The notes: generated by a model not told the origin, from the letters alone. A DNA stretch of 28,996 bases from Fidelibacterota bacterium (GCA_018671635.1 JABHHG010000101.1:1-28996), one strand, 5' to 3'; numbered from the stretch's first letter, positions 17,196 to 25,652 are shown. Translations and numbers: made by a program.

Positions 17196-18043
17196 TATTT
17201 ACTAAAGAATTTTGAATAAATGGAGTGATTGTCGGGGTCAACTTCATCCAATTTATGGATAGCATGTGCAAGTTTATACTGTTTGAAAAGTTGAGCCAAA
17301 TCTTTGCCATAGACATTTAGAAACTGAGATGTATTTCGGTCATTTCCATAGATTTCTAAAATTGAATCTATGTCATCAATACATTCTTCAAGATGCTTCA
17401 CTATACTTTTAGAGTCTATTTCTTCAGAATTCAGAATGTCTTCGATTGCAAAATAATGAAATCGGATTGATCTTAAGTGACGATTTTCTTTAAGTTTTTT
17501 GGCTTTTTTCTTTCGGTTTTCCCATCCTCGAGAATAATCAGAAGATCGACCAATATTGGTAATTTCATCACTTTTCACAAAATAGGCATCTCCACCTAAA
17601 TAGTCATAAGTGTCCAACTCTGAGGCAATAAATAAATTAGCGTAATAGTCTAACACCGATGTGAGCGGCGAAAACATGGGCGAGAACGAAAGTGACTGCC
17701 CCTTTGAATAGGGAAAATCAACTCCTTTTGCATAGAAATGTTGGTCCGCTTGATTGGTTAAAATCATTTGCGCATTCACAATTTTATTATTATTTGAGCT
17801 GGAGTAAGATTCGACAATGAAGTGGATGTCTAAAAATAATTCAAATTCAATTGCACTATCTGTAAATTTATTATTGGTGAGATATTGAGAAACATCATCG
17901 CCTAATGATTCAAACACAAACCGATCATTCTCTCGAACTTGGCGGGTGTCAATTGCTACATTCACCTCCACAAATTGTGGAAAAATATGAGAAGTCAATA
18001 GTATAATGGTAAATAGAGTGGTTATTTGCCTACATATTAGCAT
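17195..18043 (-). CDS. DUF4835 / PorD-like exported protein
   Basis: A ~282-residue protein with an N-terminal signal sequence (CRQITTLFTIILLTSHIFPQ). I recognise the DUF4835 pattern: a beta-rich first half starting VEVNVAIDTRQV with FxFESLGDDVSQYL, then SPLTSVLDYYANLFIASELD, YDYLGGDAYF and a GWENR segment. A helical second half includes NVYGKDLAQLFKQY, the place of the family's DAKSDELVNIF. In Bacteroidetes the family includes PorD, linked to type IX secretion. I chose ATG 18043; a GTG five codons upstream (18058) is also possible. It is the first gene of the minus-strand block and overlaps the EnvC-like gene by 1 nt. The identification is by remembered pattern and needs a profile search. 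Confidence 0.7.
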   Translation of the reverse strand: MLICRQITTLFTIILLTSHIFPQFVEVNVAIDTRQVRENDRFVFESLGDDVSQYLTNNKFTDSAIEFELFLDIHFIVESYSSSNNNKIVNAQMILTNQADQHFYAKGVDFPYSKGQSLSFSPMFSPLTSVLDYYANLFIASELDTYDYLGGDAYFVKSDEITNIGRSSDYSRGWENRKKKAKKLKENRHLRSIRFHYFAIEDILNSEEIDSKSIVKHLEECIDDIDSILEIYGNDRNTSQFLNVYGKDLAQLFKQYKLAHAIHKLDEVDPDNHSIYSKFFSK

Positions 18044-18105
18044 CGTAAAATTTAACACGCTTTAGAAAGAAATGGTTCACGTTTTGTGATAGAAAATTTA
18101 TGTAT

Positions 18106-18133
18106 TTGGAAGGTGTATTTTTATTCATAATAT
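18106..18133 (+). promoter_or_regulatory. candidate sigma-70 promoter for the lipoprotein gene
   Basis: TTGGAA (18106-18111) and TAATAT (18128-18133) are separated by 16 nt in the divergent intergenic region 18059-18175, about 43 nt ahead of the TTG start. In such AT-rich DNA this could occur by chance. Confidence 0.35.
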
Positions 18134-18164
18134 TGTGTAAATTGTTCGCTGGAAAATAACATAA

Positions 18165-18170
18165 AAGGAG
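18165..18170 (+). promoter_or_regulatory. ribosome-binding site fixing the TTG start of the lipoprotein gene
   Basis: AAGGAG lies 5 nt before the TTG at 18176. It is one of the few near-perfect Shine-Dalgarno sequences in the window and decides the unusual start codon. Confidence 0.75.
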
Positions 18171-18175
18171 AAAAA

Positions 18176-18754
18176 TTGAAATTATTAGCACTTACATTAA
18201 TGCTTGGCTTTACCTTCATTGGATGCAATGCATCAAATGAAAACGGTAGCGATCAAGCGGCACAAACCGAAGAAGTTGAGATTATCGTTACCGAAAATGG
18301 CCTCAAATCAACCAAAATTAATACATCAACATCTGAACCTGTGGCTACCCTGCCAAATCAAATTCAAATGGGGATTGAATCTATCATTGAAAAAAATGGC
18401 AAAGTAGAAATCAATGTATATGCATTGAATGACCATCCTATTGCAGGCGTACAATTAGAAGTAAATCCTGCCGATATTTTTAAAATTGACTCAATCGGAG
18501 GTGGACGTTGCGGTGATATTGATTTCACATTGCGATCAAATCCAAAGGGACTTATGCTTGGTTTCTCAATGTCAGGGAATATGATTCCTGTTTCCAACAA
18601 TAAAAATCCTGCCGATAATATTTTGTTTACGGCCTATGGTGAAGTGATAAAAAATGTGAAAAATAAAATGGTTACTTTAGAGTCCACTTTAGCCGGTAAA
18701 GGTGGCGCAAAGCTCGATGCCTTATCAATACCTTATGAATGGAATGGTAAATAG
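18176..18754 (+). CDS. lipoprotein with a cohesin-like beta module
   Basis: A 192-residue protein. Residues 1-16 are a lipoprotein signal with lipobox FIGC and acylation site C17, followed by an acidic, disordered-looking linker to ~45. From ~60 to the end is a beta-rich module: VEINVYALNDHPIAGVQLEV, then DSIGGGRCGDIDF and LGFSMSGNMIP. This resembles the cohesin-like modules frequent in marine FCB secreted proteins (hydrophobic-core GVQ strand, GG turn, GFS-x-x-G-x-x-IP). The start TTG is fixed by an AAGGAG site. A second, secreted cohesin-like gene starts 2 nt downstream, so the pair is probably one cistron. It is likely anchored in the outer membrane; its partner or ligand is unknown. Confidence 0.7.
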   Translation: MKLLALTLMLGFTFIGCNASNENGSDQAAQTEEVEIIVTENGLKSTKINTSTSEPVATLPNQIQMGIESIIEKNGKVEINVYALNDHPIAGVQLEVNPADIFKIDSIGGGRCGDIDFTLRSNPKGLMLGFSMSGNMIPVSNNKNPADNILFTAYGEVIKNVKNKMVTLESTLAGKGGAKLDALSIPYEWNGK

Positions 18755-18756
18755 TA

Positions 18757-19839
18757 TTGCTTAAACTTTTCACAATATATTGTGTATTGGCATCGGTGCT
18801 GTTGGGTCAAACTGCTTCAATGCCTGATACGGTTGCCTTTGTGGGGGGGACAGTATCCATTCCCATTATGGTGACTAATGCAGAAACAGTAGAGGGGCTG
18901 GAGTTTACCATCCAATATAATGATACGGTATTGACGGCCATGTCAACATCTTTTGAAAATACTGAATTAGATGGATTGAATTTTAATGCATCAGTGGGAT
19001 TAGACATTTCAGATGAGATTAGAGTGGCTGCTTTTGCAGGTGGAGCACTTTACACTGTCAGTGGCACACTCATTTTTGTAAATTTTGATGTAATTGGGGA
19101 ATTATTAGATTCTACAGATTTGATATTCACATCCATCGAAATCAATAATGTTAGCATTGTAGAGAATGCGCAAAATGGAAGTGTGACAATTGATAATAAT
19201 GGCTGTACAGATATGCAAGCATGCAATTATAATGATTTAGCAGAAATTGACGATGGTTCTTGTATATATGTATTTGATTGTGGTGGAGTTTGTGATGGAA
19301 CAGCAATTATAGATTGTGCTGGAGAATGTGATGGTGAAGCAGCAGAAGATGATTGCGGTGTTTGTAACGGCAATAATAATACTATGGATTGTTCAGGGGT
19401 TTGTGAGGGTTCAGCTATAGTAGATTGTGCTGGAGAATGTACTTGTACTCAAACTTGGAATGATAAGACCGAACATAATTTATATTGTATTTTATTAGGA
19501 GCTGCAATAGTTGATGAATGTGGAGTCTGTAATGGTGATTGTGATGAGCCATTAGCAAATGACTTATACTATTCCTATGAGTTTAAATTATCACCCAATT
19601 ACCCTAATCCATTTAATCCTACTACAACTATTAATTACTCTACAGCTACATTTTCAACTGTGAACATATTAATCTATTCTATGAGTGGAGAATTAATCCA
19701 GACGATTATGAATTCATCACAACAGCCCGGGCAATATTCCGTTAAATGGAATGCCTCAAACTTCCCTTCAGGATTATACTTTGTAAAACTTATTTCTAGC
19801 AATAAAATAGCCGAACAAAAAATCCTACTTATTAAATAA
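18757..19839 (+). CDS. secreted protein: cohesin-like domain, cysteine-rich repeats, type IX sorting domain
   Basis: A 360-residue exported protein. Residues 1-20 are a signal peptide. Residues ~21-147 form a cohesin-like domain (GTVSIPIMVTNAETVEGLEF, AAFAGGAL). Residues 150-262 carry 18 cysteines in repeated CDG/DCGVCNG modules, which suggest disulfide or calcium stabilisation. Residues ~278-360 are a YPNPFNP-type sorting domain ending KILLIK, close in sequence to the one at 1-276. The protein should leave the cell by the type IX system. The start is TTG, 2 nt after the lipoprotein stop, which suggests coupled translation. The repeat array is interrupted at ~229-248 by a non-repeat insert. 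The cohesin label rests on strand pattern only. Confidence 0.75.
   Translation: MLKLFTIYCVLASVLLGQTASMPDTVAFVGGTVSIPIMVTNAETVEGLEFTIQYNDTVLTAMSTSFENTELDGLNFNASVGLDISDEIRVAAFAGGALYTVSGTLIFVNFDVIGELLDSTDLIFTSIEINNVSIVENAQNGSVTIDNNGCTDMQACNYNDLAEIDDGSCIYVFDCGGVCDGTAIIDCAGECDGEAAEDDCGVCNGNNNTMDCSGVCEGSAIVDCAGECTCTQTWNDKTEHNLYCILLGAAIVDECGVCNGDCDEPLANDLYYSYEFKLSPNYPNPFNPTTTINYSTATFSTVNILIYSMSGELIQTIMNSSQQPGQYSVKWNASNFPSGLYFVKLISSNKIAEQKILLIK
19310..19440 (+). repeat. coding repeat within the cysteine-rich modules
   Basis: An exact 20-nt sequence occurs at 19310-19329 and 19421-19440, encoding the same IDCAGEC/VDCAGEC step. The surrounding modules (CDG, DCGVCNG) are similar but diverged. This is internal duplication inside a gene, not a mobile element. 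Confidence 0.8.
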
Positions 19840-19922
19840 TAAATCCACAATTTTTATCATTCAATAAAGGCCCTAAAACTGCGTAGATTTTCTATCTCAA
19901 AGCGGGGTTATTTTTCTCAATT

Positions 19923-20663
19923 TTGCCGATAAAAAATTTCAAAATGATAGTGCAGTATGACGGGACACATTTTTTTGGTTGGCAAGTCCAGGCAAAAGGA
20001 CGGACGGTCCAAGGCGATATTGAAGCGGCATTACAAAAAATTCACCTCCATGAAAAAATAACCTTAAATGGTTCAGGTCGTACCGATTCTGGTGTGCATG
20101 CCAAGGGGCAAGTGGCCAGTATCAAAATTGATTCTGCATTAACATCTGAACAGTTGGTGAAAGCATTAAATAGTGGCTTAAAAAAAGATGTGCGAATCAT
20201 GTCTTGCAGTGAAACATATTCAGATTTTCATGCACGGTTTTCAGCAAAAGAGCGTCGATACGAGTACCATACCGTGACTGAAGAAACGCCATTTACTCAT
20301 AAGCGGTCATGGTGTTTAAAGTATAATGTGGATTTTGATTTATTGAATGAATGTGGCGCATTAGTGGTTGGGAATCATGATTTTACTGCATTTTGTAAAG
20401 CCAATGCTGAGGTTGAGCATAAGCGGTGTATTGTGTTTGATTCTCAGTGGGAGAAAACCTCAACAGGGTTTGCGTATCATGTGAAAGCAAATCGATTTTT
20501 ACAGCATATGGTTCGTTTTTTAGTGGGTACGATGGTTGAAGTAGGGCGGGGTCGAATGACCATTAATGATTTCAAATTATTTATGGATGGTAAACATCCA
20601 GAATTGGCGGTGGTACGTGCACCCGCACATGGACTTTATTTAGCTGAAGTGAGTTATGCATAA
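19923..20663 (+). CDS. truA: tRNA pseudouridine(38-40) synthase
   Basis: A 246-residue TruA enzyme that isomerises uridines 38-40 in the anticodon stem-loop of tRNAs. Seen: MIVQYDGTHFFGWQVQ at the N-terminus, the catalytic motif SGRTDSGVHA with D55, ARFSAKERRYEY, and the C-terminal HMVRFLVGTMVEVGRG. The start is taken as TTG because it completes the first strand (PIKNFKMIVQYDG). The in-frame ATG seven codons later (19944) would cut that strand short. It opens a long run of nearly gapless genes and overlaps the protease gene by 8 nt. The 83-nt gap before it shows no convincing terminator hairpin. Confidence 0.93.
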   Translation: MPIKNFKMIVQYDGTHFFGWQVQAKGRTVQGDIEAALQKIHLHEKITLNGSGRTDSGVHAKGQVASIKIDSALTSEQLVKALNSGLKKDVRIMSCSETYSDFHARFSAKERRYEYHTVTEETPFTHKRSWCLKYNVDFDLLNECGALVVGNHDFTAFCKANAEVEHKRCIVFDSQWEKTSTGFAYHVKANRFLQHMVRFLVGTMVEVGRGRMTINDFKLFMDGKHPELAVVRAPAHGLYLAEVSYA

Positions 20664-21783
20664 ACGAATATTAGCCATTGTTATATTTGTGTTATTGTGG
20701 ATTGTTTCCATGAAGTATTTGGTGAACTCACCCACATCTGAAAAAATTATATCCATTGATTCAAGTCGAACATCGGCAATTGTAAATGCCATTGAGCGTG
20801 CATCCGTTTGGGTGGTTGGCATCAATGTGACTCAATTAAAGAAGAAGCGAAACACGTCAGTTTGGGAGCCATTTTTTTTCCCGTATGCACGTACCTATAA
20901 GGTGGACAATTTAGGCTCTGGCGTGTTGGTCAGCGAAGATGGATATGTAATTACCAATGCCCATGTGGTTGAAGATGCTCATGAAATTGTGGTCACCCTC
21001 ATGGGAGGTGCGCGATACGAAGCTACATTGGTTGGTATTGACAATCTTACCGATGTGGCAGTACTCAAAATTGATGGAAAATCATTACCCTTTTCTGTAT
21101 TGGGAAATTCTGATGATTTGATTGTGGGAGAATGGGCCATAGCTTTGGGAAATCCATTGGGGCTTTTTGATGTATCACATCAACCCACTGCAACAGCAGG
21201 AATCATTAGTGGTTACGATTTAGATTTTGGTTTGAAAGAATCGGGCCATGTATATCAAGATATGATTCAGACCGATGCTTCTATAAATCCGGGAAATAGT
21301 GGTGGTCCATTGGTAAATTCCAATGGAGATGTGATTGGAATAAACACATTTATTTTGACGGGCTCAGAGCATACCTCCGGCTCGGTAGGGATTGGATTTG
21401 CAATTCCTGTAAATAGAGTAAAAGAAGTATTTGAAGATTTAAAAGAATTTGGAAAAGTTGAACGGAATTATAATACGGGTATTCACGTTCAGACTGTTGA
21501 TCGATTTATTAAACGATATTTACGACTGCCTTCTGAAGAAGGTGTATTGATTCGAGATGTTGAAAAACGGTCATCGGGCGAACGGGCAGGGCTTCAAATT
21601 GGTGATGTGATTTTGCGAGTGAATAATCGAAAAGTGAATGCTGCCAATGATATTATCCGTATTATCGACGAAGGATTTTTAAAAGTGGGAGATTCAGTTT
21701 ATCTCAACTTATGGCGAGATGGGGAATCCATTAATACGAATATGCAGTTAGAAGAACCTAAATCAAAAACCTGGGGATTTTAG
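20656..21783 (+). CDS. membrane-anchored HtrA/DegP-family serine protease
   Basis: A 375-residue trypsin-like protease with one PDZ domain. Residues ~4-22 are an N-terminal hydrophobic segment without an obvious cleavage site, suggesting a DegS-like inner-membrane anchor with the protease in the periplasm. The catalytic triad is complete: H103 (TNAHVV), D133 (LTDVAVLKI) and S215 (GNSGGP). A PDZ domain occupies ~275-365 (ERAGLQIGDVILRVNNRKV). An HtrA with a single PDZ usually serves in envelope stress sensing or protein quality control. It overlaps truA by 8 nt and abuts purB with no gap. Confidence 0.9.
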   Translation: MHKRILAIVIFVLLWIVSMKYLVNSPTSEKIISIDSSRTSAIVNAIERASVWVVGINVTQLKKKRNTSVWEPFFFPYARTYKVDNLGSGVLVSEDGYVITNAHVVEDAHEIVVTLMGGARYEATLVGIDNLTDVAVLKIDGKSLPFSVLGNSDDLIVGEWAIALGNPLGLFDVSHQPTATAGIISGYDLDFGLKESGHVYQDMIQTDASINPGNSGGPLVNSNGDVIGINTFILTGSEHTSGSVGIGFAIPVNRVKEVFEDLKEFGKVERNYNTGIHVQTVDRFIKRYLRLPSEEGVLIRDVEKRSSGERAGLQIGDVILRVNNRKVNAANDIIRIIDEGFLKVGDSVYLNLWRDGESINTNMQLEEPKSKTWGF

Positions 21784-23079
21784 ATGATAGAAAGATATAC
21801 CACGCCTGATATGGGGCGGATTTGGTCAGATCAAAATAAATATGCCACGTGGCAAAAAGTAGAAATTACCGTTACAGAAGTACTTTCTGATATGGGCGTT
21901 GTGCCTAAAGAAGTGGTAAAAGTAATAAACGAAAAGGCCTCTTTTTCGGTGGACAGAATTAATGAAATTGAAGCCACTACCCATCATGATGTGATTGCTT
22001 TTTTGACCAACTTAGCAGAAAATATTGGCCCAGAATCTCGATTTATTCATATGGGGATGACATCCTCCGATTTATTAGATACTTCCCTTGCGCTTCTGTG
22101 CCAAGAAGCAGGTGAAATTATTTTAGAAAAACTAAAGACTTTCCATCAAGTATTGAGAAAAAAAGCCTCCGAACATAGAGAAACATTTCAAATCGGACGT
22201 TCTCATGGTGTACATGCTGAGCCTATTACATTTGGATTAAAATTGGCCATGTGGAGTGAAGAAATAGGGCGAAATATTGTTCGCTGGGAACGTGCTGTGG
22301 AAAGTATTGCAACGGGAAAAATTTCTGGTGCAGTAGGTACATATCAGCATTTAGATCCAGAAGTGGAAACGGAAGCATGCAAACGATTGGGAATTAATGC
22401 TGCCACCGTTTCAAGTCAAGTAGTACAGCGGGACCATCATGCAGAATATTTGACAACATTGGCAATTATGGGTGCATCCATGGAAAAAATTGCAGTAGAA
22501 ATTCGACATCTTCAACGGACGGAAGTTTTAGAGGCTGAAGAATTCTTTTCCAAAGGCCAAAAAGGTTCATCCGCAATGCCACATAAACGGAATCCAATTA
22601 TCACGGAGCGAATGACTGGATTTGCAAGATTACTTCGTGCCAATGCACATGCGGCATTAGAGAATGTTGCACTGTGGCATGAGCGAGATATTTCACATTC
22701 TTCAGTGGAGCGTGTGATTATTCCTGACTCAACCAATATTATGGATTATATGCTAAACAAAATGATTGTCCTCATGGAAAATCTTCTCGTATATCCTGAT
22801 AATATGTTGAAAAATTTGAACAAAACAGGTGGATTGATTTTTAGTCAAGAAGTTCTGTTGGCATTGATTAAAAAAGGTATCACTCGTGAAGAATCGTATG
22901 CAATGGTTCAACGAAATGCCATGCAAGTGTGGGAACATCAAAAAGATTTTAAAACATTACTAAAGGCAGATATAGAGATTATGAATTTAATGTCTGAAGA
23001 TGAAATTGATGATCTTTTTGATCTTCAGAAAGTTATGAAAAATATTAACAAAGTATTTGAAAGGTTGGATCTTAAATGA
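21784..23079 (+). CDS. purB: adenylosuccinate lyase
   Basis: A 431-residue member of the fumarase/aspartase superfamily. It cleaves SAICAR to AICAR and adenylosuccinate to AMP, releasing fumarate. The signature GSSAMPHKRNP lies at 261-271 with the catalytic serine in its mobile loop. TSSDLLDT and GRSHGVHAEP supply the other conserved active-site blocks. The length and short N-terminus match the B. subtilis/T. maritima type. The ATG follows the protease stop directly, and the end overlaps purC by 4 nt. Because PurC makes SAICAR, the pair catalyses consecutive steps. Confidence 0.95.
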   Translation: MIERYTTPDMGRIWSDQNKYATWQKVEITVTEVLSDMGVVPKEVVKVINEKASFSVDRINEIEATTHHDVIAFLTNLAENIGPESRFIHMGMTSSDLLDTSLALLCQEAGEIILEKLKTFHQVLRKKASEHRETFQIGRSHGVHAEPITFGLKLAMWSEEIGRNIVRWERAVESIATGKISGAVGTYQHLDPEVETEACKRLGINAATVSSQVVQRDHHAEYLTTLAIMGASMEKIAVEIRHLQRTEVLEAEEFFSKGQKGSSAMPHKRNPIITERMTGFARLLRANAHAALENVALWHERDISHSSVERVIIPDSTNIMDYMLNKMIVLMENLLVYPDNMLKNLNKTGGLIFSQEVLLALIKKGITREESYAMVQRNAMQVWEHQKDFKTLLKADIEIMNLMSEDEIDDLFDLQKVMKNINKVFERLDLK

Positions 23080-24023
23080 GTTATATCTCTGAACAGTTAA
23101 ATCATACATTGGATGAATTTGAATCTGATAATTTAGGTGAGCATTACAAAGGTAAAGTTCGTGAAATTTTTTCTCAAGGTGATAAAATTCTGATGATTAC
23201 TTCGGACCGTGTTTCAGCCTTTGATTGTGTATTAGGAACCATTCCTTTTAAGGGTCAAATTTTATCGGAGATTGCAAACTTTTGGTTTGATAAGACGAAA
23301 GATTTAGTGCCTAATCATATTATTGACACACCTGACCCACAAGTATTAGTAGCCAAAAGAGCAAAAACTTTACCGGTGGAAGTGATTGTTCGTCAATATA
23401 TTACGGGTAGTCTATGGCGTGAATATTCAAGTGGAATCAATGGTCAATACGGATTTATGCTTCCAGAAGGATTGAAAAAAGATCAGAAGTTCGATGAGCC
23501 TCTTTTGACTCCATCAACTAAAGCCGATTATGGTTTACATGATGAGCCTATTTCTCGTGAAGCTATTGTGAATGGATTAGTAGAAGAGTCTGTTTATGCA
23601 AAGGCTGAAGAATATGCATTGGCATTATTTAAAGCGGGACAAGAATGGGCAGCCAAACAAGGCTTGATTTTAGTGGATACAAAATATGAGTTCGGCATTG
23701 TTGATGGTGAGTTGATTGTAATTGATGAGATCCACACACCTGATTCAAGCCGATATTGGGTGGCTAAAGAATATGAAACTCGATTCAATAATGGTGAAAG
23801 TCAGCTCATGTTGGATAAAGAAAACATTCGTCAATGGTTGATCGAAAAAGGATTTTCAGGAGAAGGAATCCCACCTGAGCTATCAGAAGAAATTCGCACC
23901 ACGCTTGCAGAGCGATATGTGGAATTATACCGTACACTTACGGGAAGACAATTTGACCCTGAGGTAGGTGATGTGAAAAGTCGAATTATCAAAAACTTAG
24001 AAAGTGCAGGATATACCGTTTGA
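23076..24023 (+). CDS. purC: phosphoribosylaminoimidazole-succinocarboxamide synthase (SAICAR synthetase)
   Basis: A 315-residue ATP-dependent ligase that joins CAIR and aspartate in purine synthesis. Conserved blocks are GKVREIF, ITSDRVSAFD, VEVIVRQYITGSLWREY, ILVDTKYEFG and DEIHTPDSSRYW. It is longer than the ~240-residue B. subtilis form and matches the ~300-residue class. The start overlaps purB by ATGA, and its TGA overlaps the TTG start of psd. Confidence 0.95.
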   Translation: MSYISEQLNHTLDEFESDNLGEHYKGKVREIFSQGDKILMITSDRVSAFDCVLGTIPFKGQILSEIANFWFDKTKDLVPNHIIDTPDPQVLVAKRAKTLPVEVIVRQYITGSLWREYSSGINGQYGFMLPEGLKKDQKFDEPLLTPSTKADYGLHDEPISREAIVNGLVEESVYAKAEEYALALFKAGQEWAAKQGLILVDTKYEFGIVDGELIVIDEIHTPDSSRYWVAKEYETRFNNGESQLMLDKENIRQWLIEKGFSGEGIPPELSEEIRTTLAERYVELYRTLTGRQFDPEVGDVKSRIIKNLESAGYTV

Positions 24024-24667
24024 TCGCAGCTGAAGGAAAAATTATATTAGTACCCGTTATTTTATTGGCGTTGGCAACGACGGGAATTTCTGTCTATTCT
24101 CAAATGGGTGGAAGTGGATTAAAAGGAGTAAATATTGCACTTTGGGTATTCATTCTATTCAGTCTGTATTTTTTTCGTGATCCGGTTCGAATTCCATTGG
24201 GTGAAGCCAATAAAATGGTTTCTCCTGCGGATGGTAAAGTGGTTCAGATTTTAGATGTTGATGATCCTGAAATTGGCAATGCCAAGCAGATTTCAATATT
24301 TTTATCTGTATTCAATGTGCATTGTCAACGGGTTCCATTGGCGGGGAAAGTAATATCCACATTTTATAATCCCGGAAAATTCTTAGCTGCATTCAACCAT
24401 AAAGCATCCATGGATAATGAGCAGACCGCAATTGTATTTGAAACGGTAAGTGGTCGCAAGTATAAGGTGAAACAAATTGCGGGACTTATTGCGCGAAGAA
24501 TCCTAAATTATATGGAGCCAGAAATGGTAGTCGAAAAAGGTGAACGATTGGGATTTATTCGTTTTGGGTCGCGGGTAGATATTATCGTTCCACCAAACTT
24601 CAAAATAAATGTAAGTTTGGGTGATATTGTAGAAGGAAATCTTTCCATCATTGGAGAATTTGAATAA
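24020..24667 (+). CDS. psd: phosphatidylserine decarboxylase proenzyme (short form)
   Basis: A 215-residue inner-membrane enzyme that decarboxylates phosphatidylserine to phosphatidylethanolamine. Residues ~8-52 hold two hydrophobic segments. FFRDPVR and SPADGKVV (D71), FNVHCQRVP (H101) and FNHKAS follow. Self-cleavage occurs at RFGS (S184), which becomes the pyruvoyl group; the beta chain would be 1-183. This is the short PS decarboxylase class seen in Bacteroidetes and Archaea. The start is TTG, overlapping the purC stop (TTGA). It is followed 2 nt later by pssA, which makes its substrate. Confidence 0.93.
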   Translation: MIAAEGKIILVPVILLALATTGISVYSQMGGSGLKGVNIALWVFILFSLYFFRDPVRIPLGEANKMVSPADGKVVQILDVDDPEIGNAKQISIFLSVFNVHCQRVPLAGKVISTFYNPGKFLAAFNHKASMDNEQTAIVFETVSGRKYKVKQIAGLIARRILNYMEPEMVVEKGERLGFIRFGSRVDIIVPPNFKINVSLGDIVEGNLSIIGEFE

Positions 24668-24669
24668 AT

Positions 24670-25407
24670 ATGAAACGGCATTTACCTAGTCTGTTTACCC
24701 TCATTAATTTGTTTATGGGATTTTTATCAATCCTAAATACACAAATAGGTAATTATGAAATTGCCTGTTATTACATTTTAATCGCCGCTGCTTTCGATTC
24801 TGTGGATGGTAAATTGGCACGAGCTATAGGAATATCTTCAAATTTCGGAAAAGAAATTGACTCCCTTGCAGATATGGTTTCATTTTGTTTAGCTCCATCC
24901 GTGTTGATTTATAATTTATATACACAAAATATGCCCGGAATTTCAGGTGAAATAATTGCATCCGCACCGCTGATTTTAGGTGCAATTCGCCTGGCACGTT
25001 TCAATGTAGATTCTGACGAGACACCTTCTGCTTACTTCACCGGTTTACCTACCCCAATCAATGCTATTTCTATCGGTTCATTGGTAGTCTTTATTGAACA
25101 TGTGAAAGTAATGAATCCTGAATATTCACAACCTCGATTATTACTTCCTATTATTTTGGCATTATCATTTTTGATGGTGACTAAAATTAAATATGCTAAA
25201 TTCCCTTTATTGAATTTTCATTCGGGGAAAGTAAACAGTTTTAGATTGTATGGGTTGAGTTTATTTGTAGTGTCATTTGGCATTTCATTTTCATTTGACC
25301 AACAATATAGAGTTCTGATAGGATTCGTAAGTTTTTATATATTTCTTGGCCTACTTCGACATTTTATGGTTCAAGATGAATTAACCACACAAACACAGGA
25401 AAATTAA
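24670..25407 (+). CDS. pssA: CDP-diacylglycerol--serine O-phosphatidyltransferase
   Basis: A 245-residue multi-pass membrane enzyme of the CDP-alcohol phosphotransferase family. The full motif D-x2-D-G-x2-A-R-x8-G-x3-D-x3-D is present: D43, D46, G47, A50, R51, G60, D64 and D68. About six to eight hydrophobic segments surround it. HLPSLFTLINLFMGF at the N-terminus is typical of PssA type II. It makes phosphatidylserine from CDP-diacylglycerol and serine, and the product is then used by Psd, encoded immediately upstream. It overlaps purS by 1 nt. Confidence 0.93.
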   Translation: MKRHLPSLFTLINLFMGFLSILNTQIGNYEIACYYILIAAAFDSVDGKLARAIGISSNFGKEIDSLADMVSFCLAPSVLIYNLYTQNMPGISGEIIASAPLILGAIRLARFNVDSDETPSAYFTGLPTPINAISIGSLVVFIEHVKVMNPEYSQPRLLLPIILALSFLMVTKIKYAKFPLLNFHSGKVNSFRLYGLSLFVVSFGISFSFDQQYRVLIGFVSFYIFLGLLRHFMVQDELTTQTQEN

Positions 25408-25652
25408 TGAGAGCAAAAATTTATATTCGGTATAAAGATGGAATTTTAGACCCACAAGGTACGACAGTTGGGCATGCACTAAATTCCATGGGTTATGATG
25501 CCATACATGATGTTTCAGTGGGTAAATTTATTGAAATGAATTTTAATGATGTAACAAAAGAAGAAGCAGAGCGACTCACGGATGAATCATGCAGAAAGTT
25601 GCTTTCAAATCCAAATACTGAGTCATACAAATTTGAGATAGTGGAGGACTAA
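25407..25652 (+). CDS. purS: phosphoribosylformylglycinamidine synthase subunit PurS
   Basis: An 81-residue protein with the PurS pattern: AKIYIRYKDGILDPQGTTVGHALNSMGY, VSVGKFIEM and CRKLLSNPNTESYKF. PurS bridges PurQ and the small-type PurL in the FGAM synthetase complex. Its TAATG junctions with pssA and purQ mean 1-nt overlaps on both sides. The presence of PurS predicts a separate small PurL elsewhere, since none lies in this window. Confidence 0.95.
   Translation: MRAKIYIRYKDGILDPQGTTVGHALNSMGYDAIHDVSVGKFIEMNFNDVTKEEAERLTDESCRKLLSNPNTESYKFEIVED

Noticed and set aside
19250..19545. Repeated units considered as a CRISPR array or mobile-element repeat
   Set aside because: The units stay in frame within one coding sequence and encode cysteine-rich modules. 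Spacing is irregular and there are no unique spacers.
19840..19922. Intergenic gap before truA examined for a terminator
   Set aside because: No convincing stem followed by a T tract was found. The small GC-rich stretches (GGCCC, GCGGGG) do not pair into a stable hairpin by eye.
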